NCBI GenBank assembly: GCA_910575505.1
Contig: CAJTFK010000023.1
Coordinates: forward strand, 1-64,000
Source: Oscillospiraceae bacterium
GTDB taxonomy: Bacteria; Bacillota; Clostridia; Oscillospirales; Oscillospiraceae
Length of the DNA stretch: 64,000 nucleotides
Reading direction: 5' to 3'
The notes beneath the pieces are model-generated. The model did not search any database. It had not been told where the DNA came from and was given only the letters and a program-made list of their open reading frames with translations. Below, piece after piece: positions 1-9,154 of the stretch. The position numbers and the translations under genes are program-made. Position 1 is the stretch's first letter, and the number at the start of each line of letters is the position of its first letter.

Positions 1-12
1 CTGGAAAAATGA

Positions 13-414
13 GGAATTTATCCCCCAATATGGTCCTTTATTGGACGTTTCCACTGCCTTCGTCTGTTTGCCTGGCTTTTACCTGCCTTAATCAGTGCTT
101 CCTTAAGTGAATATTTCCAAATCACAATTGATGAACTCACTGAAAACCATACAACGAGCGTTTCGAACAATACGGGGAAAGAAAAGGAGGATTCAGGTTC
201 CTGCGGCACAGGCGAAAGCAAAACCGGGCTTGTCCTTTGCTTCATAGGAGCCGTTTGTCTTATCCTGTTTGGTATATTAACCGTTATACACCCATCGTCT
301 GTCAGCCAGATCAATGAATCGTCCATGATTACATTAAACGGAACGGGAATCCTCATTGTTTTGTTTGTACTGCTTATGATTCTTGGAATTATTCTAATTT
401 TCAAAAGAAAATGA
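13..414 (+). pseudogene. C-terminal part of a membrane protein, no usable start
   Basis: The plus-strand frame ending at 412-414 is open from position 13 and encodes a polar stretch, a hydrophobic helix (around 223-276), a polar loop and a second hydrophobic helix ending in Phe-Lys-Arg-Lys. That is a normal two-helix membrane-protein tail with positive-inside residues. I find no ATG, GTG or TTG upstream in frame, and a stop sits at 10-12. Another frame is open from the window edge to about 92, so the gene is probably frameshifted or truncated by the window. A minus-strand frame over the same bases looks like a shadow. Family not recognised. Confidence 0.4.
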
Positions 415-433
415 ATTCAGGGAGGAATCTGCA

Positions 434-670
434 ATGAAGAAATATAAATATTTGATCGCTCTTTTTGCCGTACTTGCGATTCTGCTTTCAAATGTCATGT
501 GCGCCGCAGTTGCGTATAACTACTGCACGCTTCAGTGGTGCGGACAGTACGGCGGATGCAGCGCTCCGGCTGACACCGCCCTCCTGTTGTGCATCCCATA
601 TGGGGTCGGAATTATAATCTGCGTTGCTTTAACCTGGATTTTCTATAAAAAGCGCCAAAAACTCTTATAA
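434..670 (+). CDS. Small two-helix membrane protein
   Basis: This 78-residue protein starts with MKKYK, followed by a hydrophobic segment (about 7-29) that could be a signal anchor. A central Cys/Gly-rich stretch with four cysteines (about 31-47) is followed by a second hydrophobic helix (about 49-70) and a Lys/Arg tail. A good ribosome site (GGGAGG) lies 8 bases before the ATG. It follows the damaged membrane-protein gene by 19 bases on the same strand and is followed at once by a terminator, so it is the last gene of a short transcript. Function unknown; the exposed Cys-rich loop might be oxidised or bind metal. Confidence 0.6.
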   Translation: MKKYKYLIALFAVLAILLSNVMCAAVAYNYCTLQWCGQYGGCSAPADTALLLCIPYGVGIIICVALTWIFYKKRQKLL

Positions 671-673
671 ATT

Positions 674-709
674 AAAGGGAGACTGTTTCAACGGAAGCAG
701 TCTCCCTTT
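674..709 (+). terminator. Rho-independent terminator
   Basis: A perfect 12-bp stem (AAAGGGAGACTG / CAGTCTCCCTTT) with a 12-base loop begins 4 bases after the stop of the small membrane protein. The 3' arm ends in TTT. Confidence 0.75.
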
Positions 710-770
710 GTGAATATTGACGAAGAAGTTGCGTCTGTTATCCTTCAGCAATACAAAAGGTAAAAGGGAT

Positions 771-800
771 AAAAACGGGCGGGACCTTCCCCCGCCCGTT
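771..800 (-). terminator. Terminator overlapping the stop of the NTF2-like gene
   Basis: On the minus strand a perfect 10-bp stem (AACGGGCGGG / CCCGCCCGTT) with a 7-base loop is followed by a run of T. The first arm overlaps the stop codon of the NTF2-like gene, closing the phosphopantetheinyl transferase transcript. Confidence 0.8.
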
Positions 801-1215
801 AAAAGTCTCCATAGACCCACCGGTAAATCCGGCGTTCGCTGTGAAGGCGCTGCTTGAAGCTGTTGATCCGCCATTCCCCGTTTTTACACATGAGGTTAAA
901 TTGAAAATCCAAACGTCCCTCACTGGTCAGAAGCTCCACCACAGCCCGGCTGTTTCTCCGCTCCACCGTGCTGAGGGTCAGGCCCTCTACGGCGGCATAG
1001 ACAGGCGGCGAGGCTATGGACATGCAGCAGCATCGCTCCCTTGGCGTCAGATACCGGCCATAAAGCATCCCCGCCTCCGCCCGGTAAGCGGTGAACACAG
1101 CGGCGGTCCCGCCCCGCCCCCTGGCGCTCTCCAGCAGCGGCGCATAGCGCCGCTGAAGCGCGTTCATCTCTCCGGCAAAGGAAAGCACAAAATTCACCAG
1201 TTCTTTGTCATCCAT
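799..1215 (-). CDS. NTF2-fold-like protein, possibly an immunity-type protein
   Basis: I place the start at the ATG at 1215 (MDDKEL), because GAGGT lies just upstream at the end of the previous gene; a longer open frame to 1323 has no ribosome site and overlaps that gene. The 138-residue product has an N-terminal helical part and ends with a Trp-Arg-Ile-Asn-Ser-Phe-Lys pattern followed by a Tyr/Arg-rich strand. This resembles small NTF2-fold proteins, including the NTF2 immunity family of polymorphic toxin systems. No toxin gene is next to it; it is the second gene of a two-gene unit with the phosphopantetheinyl transferase. The fold is inferred from pattern only and the role is unknown. Confidence 0.5.
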   Translation of the reverse strand: MDDKELVNFVLSFAGEMNALQRRYAPLLESARGRGGTAAVFTAYRAEAGMLYGRYLTPRERCCCMSIASPPVYAAVEGLTLSTVERRNSRAVVELLTSEGRLDFQFNLMCKNGEWRINSFKQRLHSERRIYRWVYGDF

Positions 1216-1222
1216 ACATACC

Positions 1223-1843
1223 TCACAGCATTTCGTCCAGGGAATAGCGCCGGACCTCCCCGGGACGGTCCGTGCTCCGGGTGGCGGCTCCGGCAGCGTA
1301 GCCGGGGAAGGTCTCCAGCTCATAATAGTATTCCCCGTATTGCAGAGGCGTCTCGGAGCGCATCATCGCGCCGATCCCGTCGCCGCTGCGCTTGGATCGG
1401 GCTTCCCGGCGTACCCAGCTCTCGAAAAATTCCGCCTCCGTCGTGACGCGGGCCAGACGGACCATGGTTCTCTGCCCTACCGGACGGATCCGCTCGATGT
1501 CCACCCCCAGCGCCTGGTCCGACAGGCCCACCAGCACCGCGCCGGCGGTATGGCTGAGGTTGAAATGAATGTCGGGACAATCCGGAAACCAGGGCTTTCC
1601 CCGGCCGGTCACGGCAATCTCCGGAAGCTCCCGCAGGCCGTGCCGCTGCCACAGCGCCAGCCGCAGCATCAGGTATGCGCAGAGGGGCTCCCGCCTTTTT
1701 TCCGGCTCCTTCAGACGCAGAAGCCGCTCCCGCCGCTGAGGCGGCAGCATGGCCGTCATGGTCTCGGTCTCCCGGTCTGTCAGCGGCCGTTCCAGCCGGG
1801 CCGCCCAAAATTCAACCGGCACTGCGCCGCCCCCTTTCATCAT
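1223..1843 (-). CDS. 4'-phosphopantetheinyl transferase, Sfp type
   Basis: The enzyme moves the 4'-phosphopantetheine arm of CoA to a serine of carrier proteins. The family signatures are present: FNLSH (residues 94-98), the metal-binding GVDIERI (Asp115 and Glu117) and a second half-site with Glu141, Trp143 and Lys151. At 206 residues it is within the Sfp range. Two adjacent ATGs begin the frame, but a GTG at 1822 preceded by AAAGGGGG is equally or more likely the true start. No NRPS, PKS or acyl-carrier gene is in the window, so it may serve fatty-acid ACP or a remote cluster. The NTF2-like gene follows after 7 bases. Confidence 0.85.
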   Translation of the reverse strand: MMKGGGAVPVEFWAARLERPLTDRETETMTAMLPPQRRERLLRLKEPEKRREPLCAYLMLRLALWQRHGLRELPEIAVTGRGKPWFPDCPDIHFNLSHTAGAVLVGLSDQALGVDIERIRPVGQRTMVRLARVTTEAEFFESWVRREARSKRSGDGIGAMMRSETPLQYGEYYYELETFPGYAAGAATRSTDRPGEVRRYSLDEML

Positions 1844-2178
1844 GTTTGCTTTTATCTCCGCCGCAGGGGATTCACCCGGTAGCGGCTTTGCTGATGTTTG
1901 AAAGCCAGTACGTACCGATTTTCAGCTGTGTTGACTCTATCATATCGGTTCCCCGGCAGGATGTAAAGGGCTCCTGCGGAAAGTTTTCAAAAAATCCTGA
2001 GAAAAAAGAGGAAATTCCAGCCGGACGGCGTATATCTTAAGTACAGCGGTTGTTGTCCGCGGCTTTCGGGGCCGGCAGACCGCTTCTCCGGGAAAGACTC
2101 GCCGATTTCTGTCCGGGCTCCGGCTTTTTGTATGGATAACAGATATTTTGGCTAAACTGACCGAAAGGAGGGGGCATT
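1844..2178. other. Intergenic region between divergent units
   Basis: This 335-base stretch separates the minus-strand phosphopantetheinyl transferase from plus-strand dnaG. It is richer in A and T than its neighbours and should hold both promoters. I cannot pick a convincing promoter pair. The only clear element is the dnaG ribosome site (GGAGGG, 2168-2173). No tRNA or small gene seen. Confidence 0.4.
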
Positions 2179-3972
2179 GTGGCGTTTCCTCAGAACTTTT
2201 TGGATGAATTGACCGCCCGCTGCGATATTGTGGACGTAGTGGGCAGTTACGTACAGCTGACCAGAAAGGGCGGCAATCTCTTCGGCCTCTGTCCCTTCCA
2301 CAGTGAAAAAACCGGATCGTTTTCCGTCTCGCCGGATGGACAGTTCTATTACTGCTTCGGCTGCAAAAAAGGCGGCGGCGTCATCAACTTCATCATGGAG
2401 GAGGAAAACCTCCCCTACCCCGACGCGGTGCGCTTCCTGGCCAGGCGGGCGGGCATGGAGGTGCCGGAGGAAGAAGGCGACCGGGAGGCTGGCCGCCGCA
2501 GGCAGCGTCTCCTGGAGCTGAACCGGGACGCGGCCCGCTTTTACTACCAGCTTCTCCAGCAGCCGGAGGGCCGGGCGGTGCGGGACTATCTGGAGCGCCG
2601 CCGCATCCGGAAGTCCACCGCCGTCAATTTCGGCATGGGGGCCTCTCTGGACGCCTGGGACGTTCTTCTGAACGCCATGACCAAAAAGGGCTACACCAAG
2701 TCGGAGCTGCTGACCGCCGGTCTGATTGTGGACAATAAACGTGGCGGGTTTTACGACAAGTTCCGAAACCGCCTCATGCTCCCGGTCATCGACACACGGG
2801 GGGACGTGGTGGCCTTCGGCAGCCGGGTCCTGGACAAGTCCGAGCCCAAATATATGAATTCCTCGGAGACGCCGGTCTACAGCAAGCGGCGGGTCCTCTA
2901 CGGGCTGAATCTGGCCCGGAAGAGCAAGCGGCCCAACATTATTCTCTGCGAGGGTAACCTGGATATTGTGACCCTCCACCAGGCGGGCTTCAACAACGCC
3001 GTGGCCTCCATGGGCACCGCCCTGACTCAGGAACAGGTCCGGCTTCTCTCCCGCTTTACCAAAGAACTGGTGCTCTGCTACGACAACGACAGCGCCGGAA
3101 AGGCCGCCACGGAAAAGGCCCTCCAGCTGCTTGGCAGCTCGGAGCTCTCCGTCAAGGTGCTTCAGCTCCCCCTGCAGCGGACCGGGGATGGGGCGCTGGT
3201 CAAGCAGGACGCCGACGACTTCATTAAAAATCAGGGAGCCGACGCCTTTGAACGCCTGCTGAACGGAAGCGAAAACGGCATCGAGTTCCGCATGGCCCAG
3301 GTGGCCGGAAAATACGACCTTGGCAGCGACGAGTCCCGGGTGGCTTACTGCGCTGAAATCAGCGGTCTGATCGCCACGCTCCCCGGCGCGGTGGAGCGGG
3401 AAATCTACACCGCCCGGGCCGCCGAAACGGCCCGCATCACCCCAGACGCCATGAAGCTGGAGGTCCAGCGGGCCCGCAAGCGGCTTTTGAACCGGGAGAA
3501 CCGGGCGGCTCTGCGGAAGGAGCTGAATCCCGCCGCCCTGTCTCAGCCTGCGGAGCGTTCCCTGCGCTATGACAACATCCGTTCCGCCATGGCGGAGGAA
3601 GGCGTGCTGCGCCTTCTTCTGCGGGACGACAGCCTGTTCCCCCCTCAGCCGCCCTTAAAAGAAGAGCAGTTCTCCTCCCCCCTGCTGGGGCGGGTCTTTT
3701 CCCTGCTGTGGCAGGCCCGGGAGGAGGGCCGGGCCATTGCCCTGCCGGCTCTGACGGGGGCCCTGACCCCGGAGGAAATGAGCCATATCACCTCTCTCTG
3801 CCAGCGGCCGGAGTCGCTGAAAAACGGAAAGCAGGCCCTGGCGGACTACATAGCCGTCATATCAGGGGAATGGGAGCGGCGGACCGCCGGCGGAGAAGAC
3901 CCGCTGGCCGCAGCCATGCGAAAGAATAAATATAAAAACAAATCGGGTACTGGAGGAAAGCGGAATGTCTGA
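2179..3972 (+). CDS. dnaG: DNA primase
   Basis: It makes the RNA primers for replication at the fork. The 597-residue protein shows the N-terminal zinc ribbon (Cys38, His41, Cys59, Cys62), the RNA-polymerase core with the TOPRIM motifs (Glu258 in CEGNLD; Asp302 and Asp304 in YDNDSAG), and a C-terminal helicase-interaction region. The GTG start is set by GGAGGG 5 bases upstream. The last 8 bases overlap the start of rpoD, the classic clostridial dnaG-rpoD arrangement, so the two are translationally coupled. Its length is normal for the family. Confidence 0.97.
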   Translation: MAFPQNFLDELTARCDIVDVVGSYVQLTRKGGNLFGLCPFHSEKTGSFSVSPDGQFYYCFGCKKGGGVINFIMEEENLPYPDAVRFLARRAGMEVPEEEGDREAGRRRQRLLELNRDAARFYYQLLQQPEGRAVRDYLERRRIRKSTAVNFGMGASLDAWDVLLNAMTKKGYTKSELLTAGLIVDNKRGGFYDKFRNRLMLPVIDTRGDVVAFGSRVLDKSEPKYMNSSETPVYSKRRVLYGLNLARKSKRPNIILCEGNLDIVTLHQAGFNNAVASMGTALTQEQVRLLSRFTKELVLCYDNDSAGKAATEKALQLLGSSELSVKVLQLPLQRTGDGALVKQDADDFIKNQGADAFERLLNGSENGIEFRMAQVAGKYDLGSDESRVAYCAEISGLIATLPGAVEREIYTARAAETARITPDAMKLEVQRARKRLLNRENRAALRKELNPAALSQPAERSLRYDNIRSAMAEEGVLRLLLRDDSLFPPQPPLKEEQFSSPLLGRVFSLLWQAREEGRAIALPALTGALTPEEMSHITSLCQRPESLKNGKQALADYIAVISGEWERRTAGGEDPLAAAMRKNKYKNKSGTGGKRNV

Positions 3973-5353
3973 TAAAAAGGAACTGACTCCCAAGGAACTG
4001 GAGCGGCAGGCGGACGCCATTCTGGCCGCGGGAGACAAGCCGTCCGGCCAGACGGAGCTCCCCGCCGTCATGACGGACGAGGAGGCCAAGCGAGCCGGCA
4101 TTGTCCGGCTGGACGACAAGCAGGTGGCGGCGCTGCCTGCCGCCAGCTGGCTGATTAACAACGAAAAGCTCCGGGAGCTGCTGGCCAGAGGCAAGAAAAA
4201 GGGCAAGCTGGAATCCGCCGAGCTGATGGAGTCCGTGGACGACCTGAATCTGGAGAGCGAACAGATGGACCAGCTCTATGATTCTCTGGAGGCGCTGAAC
4301 ATCGACATCAGCGCCGAGGACGACCTGCTGCCGGACCTGCCGGAGGACGGTCCTGCCGCCGAGGAAATCGCCAGCATGGAGGAAGAGGAGCTGGTGGACC
4401 CCAATACCCTGGTCAACAGCTTCTCCATTGACGATCCCGTTCGGATGTACCTCAAGGAAATCGGCAAGGTCTCCCTGCTCACCCCCGACGAGGAGGTTCA
4501 CCTGGCGCAGGCCATGTCCGCCGGAAACGAGGCGGAACAGACGCTGGCGGAGCTCCGGCGGCGGAAAGAGGCCGGCGAGAGTGTGGACCCCGCCGGGGAA
4601 GCCGCTGTCCGCAAAGTCTATCTGGCCGGCGAAACCGCCAAGCAGAAGCTGGCCGAGGCCAACCTCCGTCTTGTAGTCTCCATCGCCAAGCGCTATGTGG
4701 GCCGGGGCATGCTGTTCCTGGACCTGATCCAGGAGGGCAACCTGGGTCTTATTAAAGCCGTGGAGAAATTCGACTACACCAAGGGCTATAAATTTTCCAC
4801 CTATGCCACCTGGTGGATCCGTCAGGCCATTACACGGGCCATTGCCGACCAGGCCCGGACCATCCGCATCCCCGTTCACATGGTGGAGACCATCAACAAG
4901 GTCATCCGGGTCAGCCGCCAGCTTCTCCAGGAGCTGGGCCATGACCCCTCTCCCAATGAGATTGCCGCCGAGATGAACATGCCCGTGGACAAGGTCCGCG
5001 AAATCATGAAAATCGCCCAGGAGCCCGTCTCCCTGGAGACCCCCATCGGCGAGGAAGAGGACAGCCACCTGGGAGACTTTATTCCCGATGAAGGCGCTTC
5101 GGAGCCCTCTGAGGCCGCCTCCTTCACCCTTCTGAAGGAACAGCTGATGGACGTTCTTTCCACCCTGACCCCCAGAGAGGAAAAGGTGCTGAAGCTCCGC
5201 TTCGGCATTGAGGACGGCCGCACCCGGACGCTGGAGGAAGTGGGAAAGGAGTTCAACGTCACCCGGGAGCGCATCCGCCAGATTGAGGCCAAGGCCCTGC
5301 GGAAGCTCCGCCACCCCTCCCGCAGCAAGAAGCTGAAGGACTTTCTGAACTGA
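3965..5353 (+). CDS. rpoD: Primary sigma factor of RNA polymerase
   Basis: This is the housekeeping sigma-70 (SigA). The 462-residue protein has a divergent, acidic N-terminal region of about 150 residues in place of a canonical region 1.1. Region 1.2 follows ([12 protein letters not shown], from about residue 156), then region 2 with [17 protein letters not shown] and the -10-binding helix around [11 protein letters not shown], then region 3, and region 4 with the -35-binding helix-turn-helix near the C-terminus ([18 protein letters not shown]). The start overlaps dnaG; ribosome-site bases (GGAGGAAAG) lie inside the dnaG tail. A strong terminator follows 13 bases after the stop. Confidence 0.97.
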   Translation: MSDKKELTPKELERQADAILAAGDKPSGQTELPAVMTDEEAKRAGIVRLDDKQVAALPAASWLINNEKLRELLARGKKKGKLESAELMESVDDLNLESEQMDQLYDSLEALNIDISAEDDLLPDLPEDGPAAEEIASMEEEELVDPNTLVNSFSIDDPVRMYLKEIGKVSLLTPDEEVHLAQAMSAGNEAEQTLAELRRRKEAGESVDPAGEAAVRKVYLAGETAKQKLAEANLRLVVSIAKRYVGRGMLFLDLIQEGNLGLIKAVEKFDYTKGYKFSTYATWWIRQAITRAIADQARTIRIPVHMVETINKVIRVSRQLLQELGHDPSPNEIAAEMNMPVDKVREIMKIAQEPVSLETPIGEEEDSHLGDFIPDEGASEPSEAASFTLLKEQLMDVLSTLTPREEKVLKLRFGIEDGRTRTLEEVGKEFNVTRERIRQIEAKALRKLRHPSRSKKLKDFLN

Positions 5354-5366
5354 GGGATTCACGAGG

Positions 5367-5395
5367 ACAAGCCTGCCGGTTTCCGGCAGGCTTGT
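5367..5395 (+). terminator. Terminator of the dnaG-rpoD operon
   Basis: A perfect 13-bp stem (ACAAGCCTGCCGG and its complement) with a 3-base loop starts 13 bases after the rpoD stop. Confidence 0.85.
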
Positions 5396-5497
5396 TCCAT
5401 GCGCCCTGATGCAGTTTTCTCCATTTTCTCACATCGGCGTAAGCCAGGAAAACAACGGCGTGCGCCGAAAAAAACCGTCCGGAAACAGGAAGCCCGG

Positions 5498-6296
5498 TCA
5501 GCCCAGATAGCTGAGAAGCCGTCCCGCCTCCAGGGCCGCCAGGGCCCGGACGCCGTCGAAGTCCACATAGGGGTTGTAAACGGATTCCAGCGCGTCATGG
5601 TTTCGCTTGGCATCCTTCAGGGCGGCGACCGCCTCCTCCCGCAGCAGCGCGGCAATGCGGACCTGAAAGCGCAGGCGGCTCCTCCCCTCTGTTTCCGCCG
5701 TCATAGCGTCCAGACGGACCCGGCGATAGGGTTTTTTCCCATAGCTCATGCCGGGCCGGGAGGTGACAAAGGCCAGCTCCAAGCCGGGAATCAGCAGATG
5801 CTCCATCCGGCCGGGGTCCTCAGGGGAGGGACAGACAACGGTATCCCACCCCTTCCCGACCGCCGCGGCGTGAATCAACGCCAGAGCCGGCCCCGCCAGC
5901 TCCCAGCTGTCCGCGAACTCGTAGACCCTTGAACACAGGGCGTCCACGCTGTCATAGCGCCAGACAGCGCCCTTATGGGTGATGCTGCCCAGGAAGCGGC
6001 GGACAGTTTTCCCCTCCTGGTTCCCCCTGGCCCGCAGCTCCCGGGTGATGATGCCCCGCACCCGGCGGTCCAGCCGCTCCGAATCAAAGCCCTTCCCCAC
6101 AGAGGCTATGGCATCCAGCTCCACCTGCCGGGCGGCCTTCAGGCTGTGGTAGGCCCGGACATACGCGGCCTTATAGGCATGGGTATGGGCCTTCACCGCC
6201 TCCGCTCCGGCCTTGGCGGCTGTGAGATCGTAGAACCGCCCCAGGTCCACATAGCGATCCACCGCGGCGGGGTATTGGGGTTCGATGACGTGGGGC
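5498..6296 (-). pseudogene. 3' fragment of a PRK06851-type ATPase gene split by an element
   Basis: The minus-strand frame encodes about 265 residues starting at Pro-His-Val-Ile-Glu-Pro and ending Ser-Tyr-Leu-Gly. This is the C-terminal two thirds of the PRK06851 family of clostridial P-loop proteins. The N-terminal third, with the nucleotide-binding loop, is found 9.26 kb away at 15547-15826, same strand. Joining the two at the shared CGTGGGGC core restores one frame (...Asp-Gly-Thr-Ser-Pro-His | Val-Ile-Glu-Pro...). The open frame continues into the recombinase gene up to 6439, but those residues are element-derived. The product cannot bind ATP through the lost P-loop while the element is present. 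Confidence 0.85.
6289..6296. other. Attachment-site core, left junction
   Basis: CGTGGGGC is found at both gene-element junctions; bases outside the core diverge on the element side and match the interrupted gene on the other side. Large serine recombinases typically leave such short cores. Confidence 0.75.
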
Positions 6297-6365
6297 AGCG
6301 CAGCGAAAGGACGCAGATAAAAGCGTTGGTCCGCCCTGGCGGAGCGCTCCGCCGGAGGTATGGCG

Positions 6366-7973
6366 TCAGAACCTCCAGGTGACGCGGACCTGCTGCTCGC
6401 CGGTGACAGGGTCCCGCTCTCCGATTTCGATCTGTTCAACCAGGGCCGCCGCCAGCTCCCGGGGGACGGTTTCCAGCTTCAAGAGCTCCCTGGCCCGCTC
6501 CATCCGGTCTGCCTGCCGCTGGGATTCTTCATAGCCGGAGAGCTCTGTGTCGATTCCGGCAAGGCGCTGCTCCAGCCGGGCCTGTTCCCCCAGAAAGGAT
6601 TGATTCAAGGCGGCGAATTGCTCACCGGTCAGAATGCCGGAAGCTTTGTCCAGGTAAAGAGTTTTCAGAGCCTGACTGTGTTTTTCCGCCTGAGCGGCCA
6701 GCGTTTTTCGTTCCTGCTCCAGAATTTCCCGGCGGGCATCCTTTTGGGGTTGCAATTCTGACGATTTTAGTTTATAATAGGTTTGTACATAACAGCGGAT
6801 GCGGTCTGAAACCAGCTCCTCCAGCCTGTCGAGGCGGATGGAATGGCGGGTGCAGAGCTTCGCGCCGCCGCTGTCGGCGTAGCGCCTGCAGCGGAGATAG
6901 GAAACCCGGGCCCTCCCCTGCCGGCAGTCGGTGACCTTGCTCATGGTGCTGCCGCAGTCCATGCATTTTACCAGACCGGAAAGCAGGTGGACTTCCCCTC
7001 TGCCGTCTGTTTTGGTACGGGACGCCAGGTTTTTCTGGACGGCATCGAAGGTCTCCCGGTCGATGATGGGCTCATGGGTGCCTTCCACCCGATACCACCG
7101 GTCCGGGGGAACGTCGATCAGGAGCTTTGACTTGTAGCTGACCTTTTTCCGGCGGCCCTGAACCATGGTGCCGGTGTACATCTCATTGCGGAGAATGCGC
7201 CAGACGGTTGTTCTGTTCCAGAGACCGGAGCCCGAAGCGCCGCAGGCCCAGCCGTGTTCGGCTTTATAGCGGGACGGGCTCGGAATGCCGCTCTCGTTGA
7301 GCTTGCGGGCGATGCTCTGCTTGCCGAAGCCCTCCAGGGACCACCGGAAAATCCGGCGGACCACCCCGGCTGCCTCGTTGTCGATGACGACGCGGTTTTT
7401 ATTGGCGGGGTCCTTTTTGTAGCCGTAAACCGGGAATCCGCCGATATACTGGCCTTCCCGGCGCTTCTGGTCAAAAACCATCCGGACGTTTTCGGAGAGG
7501 TCTTCCAAATACCACTCGTTTACCAGGCCGTTGATCTGGCGGGCCTTTTTGTTGCCCTTGACTTCTGTGTCGGCGTTGTCCGCCACGGCGATAAAGCGGA
7601 TGCCCCAGACGGGAAACAGACCGTGGATATACTTCTCCACCAGCTCCATGTCCCGGGTGAAGCGGGACTGAGACTTGCATAGGATAATCTGGAACTTCTT
7701 CTGCTTCGCCGCGGCCAGCATCCGGTTAAAGTCCGGACGGAGGCCGTCGGCTCCGGAATAATCCTCATCGCAGTAGATGGAATAGACCTCCCAGCCCTGG
7801 CCGGCGGCATAGGCTGTCAGCAGGGATTTCTGATTCTGGATGCTCTCAGACTCGGCCTGATGCTTGTCTTCGTCCTCCCTGCTCAGGCGTACATAGATGG
7901 CGCAGAGAATGGATTGCACCCCCTTAAAGACGGGACGTCCTCCGCTGCGGGCAGAGGTCCCCCGGGAAATCAC
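6366..7973 (-). CDS. Large serine recombinase (integrase/excisionase of the element)
   Basis: The 535-residue protein has the resolvase domain at the N-terminus with the nucleophile Ser31 in YVRLSRED, the DYSGAD and SRFTRD motifs of the large serine recombinases, a recombinase domain (about 190-300), a zinc ribbon (CMDC plus later CRR and C) and a coiled-coil (about 400-480), followed by a basic tail. It cuts and rejoins attP/attB sites through a phosphoserine link. The frame opens at a GTG at 7973 without a good ribosome site; a GTG 54 bases further in (before QSILCAIYVRLS) is a credible alternative. A hairpin (ATGCCCG / CGGGCAT) lies just upstream. It is the natural agent for insertion and excision of this element. 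Confidence 0.93.
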   Translation of the reverse strand: MISRGTSARSGGRPVFKGVQSILCAIYVRLSREDEDKHQAESESIQNQKSLLTAYAAGQGWEVYSIYCDEDYSGADGLRPDFNRMLAAAKQKKFQIILCKSQSRFTRDMELVEKYIHGLFPVWGIRFIAVADNADTEVKGNKKARQINGLVNEWYLEDLSENVRMVFDQKRREGQYIGGFPVYGYKKDPANKNRVVIDNEAAGVVRRIFRWSLEGFGKQSIARKLNESGIPSPSRYKAEHGWACGASGSGLWNRTTVWRILRNEMYTGTMVQGRRKKVSYKSKLLIDVPPDRWYRVEGTHEPIIDRETFDAVQKNLASRTKTDGRGEVHLLSGLVKCMDCGSTMSKVTDCRQGRARVSYLRCRRYADSGGAKLCTRHSIRLDRLEELVSDRIRCYVQTYYKLKSSELQPQKDARREILEQERKTLAAQAEKHSQALKTLYLDKASGILTGEQFAALNQSFLGEQARLEQRLAGIDTELSGYEESQRQADRMERARELLKLETVPRELAAALVEQIEIGERDPVTGEQQVRVTWRF

Positions 7974-7997
7974 CCGAAATGCCCGTACCCTCGGGCA

Positions 7998-8123
7998 TCA
8001 TTTGTGAGGGGCGCTGAGCCGGGCGGCAAGCCAGGCGGTGACAGCCCGCTGAATCAGCTCCCCCGCGGCAGAGCCGGAAGGAGCTTTTCGTACCTCGATT
8101 AACGTCAAAAATGTCTGTTTCAT
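7998..8123 (-). CDS. 41-residue peptide upstream of the recombinase
   Basis: A short frame starts with ATG at 8123, preceded by GGGAGG at 7-base spacing, and ends 24 bases before the recombinase frame. The product (MKQTFLTLIEVRKAPSG..., ending SAPHK) has an N-terminal strand-like part and an amphipathic helix rich in Ala and Leu. Being directly upstream of the recombinase and well translated, it could be a small directionality factor or a leader for recombinase expression. This is inference from position; the sequence matches nothing I know. Confidence 0.5.
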   Translation of the reverse strand: MKQTFLTLIEVRKAPSGSAAGELIQRAVTAWLAARLSAPHK

Positions 8124-8170
8124 CAGATTTACCTCCCACGCTATCCTATGCCCTGCCATTTTTAAGTATG

Positions 8171-8204
8171 AAAAAACAGATGCCCCGCAGCATCTGCTTT
8201 TTCG
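8171..8204 (-). terminator. Terminator upstream of the recombinase unit
   Basis: CAGATGC / GCATCTG stem, 6-base loop, with A on one side and T on the other, so it can act on either strand; on the minus strand it would end a transcript coming from the Xre/Spo0A-C genes. Confidence 0.6.
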
Positions 8205-8541
8205 GATTGATATACATCAAAGCCCCGGGCCATCAGGCGGCGGGGACCCGGGAAGCCTGTCCCTGGAACTGCCGGTCTCCTGAAAGACGGACCGGACTCC
8301 TGATGAATGGCGCAAAAGAACGCTTGTCCTGTGCTTCCTGTTTTTTCCTCCGAAAGAGGTAAACTGATACGGCAGTGCCGGTGCAGCCGCAGAAAATTGC
8401 TGAGGCCGCGGGCTGACTGGCCGGAAACGGAAAAGCGTTTGGAGACAGCAGACGGCCCGCATGGGTCCGCCGCTGTCCGTCCTCCAGGCCGGACAACAGC
8501 CCGGCAGTTCCGACAGGCAATGTATGAGGATTCTTCCGCCG
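8205..8541. other. Region between terminator and Spo0A-C-like gene
   Basis: No convincing gene. A minus-strand frame (8233-8520, TTG start, weak ribosome site) encodes 95 residues with one hydrophobic segment followed by basic residues, and could be a small membrane protein or a remnant. The terminator at 8171-8204 fits a transcript that covers it. Confidence 0.3.
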
Positions 8542-8895
8542 CTATGCGGCGCGGCCTTTTCTCAGGTTCCCGGCCAGAATCGCCAGGAAGCGGACAGGCG
8601 TGGGCATGGTCTCCAGCGTGACGCCTGCCATTTGCGACAGCCGTTCCGGCGCATTCTTCCAGACCTTCACACTGAGACGCCGGATATTCCGTTCAACGGT
8701 CTCCGGATCGGTCCGGTAATGCCGGGCAGTTTCCGGATACAGCCACGCCGGAACCAGCAGCCGCTGGGGCTGGCATGCCGCCAGCCGGACGGTATAGGCC
8801 AGGTGGAAAAAGGCGGAGGCGTTCGCGGAAAGCCCCAAACGGTACAGCAGGTCATAGACTTCACCCGGTGCGGAATTCATCTCACGCGGCGTCAT
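8542..8895 (-). CDS. Spo0A C-terminal-domain-like DNA-binding protein
   Basis: The 117-residue protein consists almost only of a domain resembling the effector (sigma-A activator) domain of Spo0A, including the region of its DNA-recognition helix (Leu-Tyr-Pro-Glu-Thr-Ala, then a Val-Glu-Arg-Asn-Ile-Arg-Arg pattern). There is no receiver domain, so it cannot be phosphorylated like Spo0A and may bind DNA constitutively. The start overlaps the Xre gene upstream by 14 bases, making them one unit. Inside a mobile element that splits a host gene, such a protein is a good candidate to tie element behaviour to the sporulation programme. The family call rests on pattern recognition. Confidence 0.65.
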   Translation of the reverse strand: MTPREMNSAPGEVYDLLYRLGLSANASAFFHLAYTVRLAACQPQRLLVPAWLYPETARHYRTDPETVERNIRRLSVKVWKNAPERLSQMAGVTLETMPTPVRFLAILAGNLRKGRAA

Positions 8896-9154
8896 GCCGG
8901 CCCGCCCCCTTCAGCTCTTTCCTGACCTCCTGAATCAGCCGAAGCGCCTCTTCGTCCTTCAGCAGCACCAGAAAGAGAATCACCGTCAGGCCGGAACAGT
9001 CGCTTATCCCCCGTTCCAAATCCGCATAAGAGCGGGGCGCCATGCACAGGCGTTCCGATAACTGTTCCTGTGTCAGCTTCCATTGTATACGGTACTTCCG
9101 AATCTCTCTTGAGAAAAAGCGGCGCATGAGTGATTTGTATTGTTGACGCAGCAT
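8882..9154 (-). CDS. Xre-family helix-turn-helix regulator
   Basis: The 90-residue protein has a Cro/CI-type helix-turn-helix near the N-terminus (KLTQEQLSERLCMAPRSYADLERG, about residues 26-49). A hydrophobic segment and a charged tail follow. It overlaps the Spo0A-C-like gene, and the two together probably control the element. It resembles the short Xre proteins found beside integrases in Firmicute islands. Divergently placed from the ECF sigma gene, it may repress from the region at 9155-9578. Confidence 0.75.
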   Translation of the reverse strand: MLRQQYKSLMRRFFSREIRKYRIQWKLTQEQLSERLCMAPRSYADLERGISDCSGLTVILFLVLLKDEEALRLIQEVRKELKGAGRHDAA

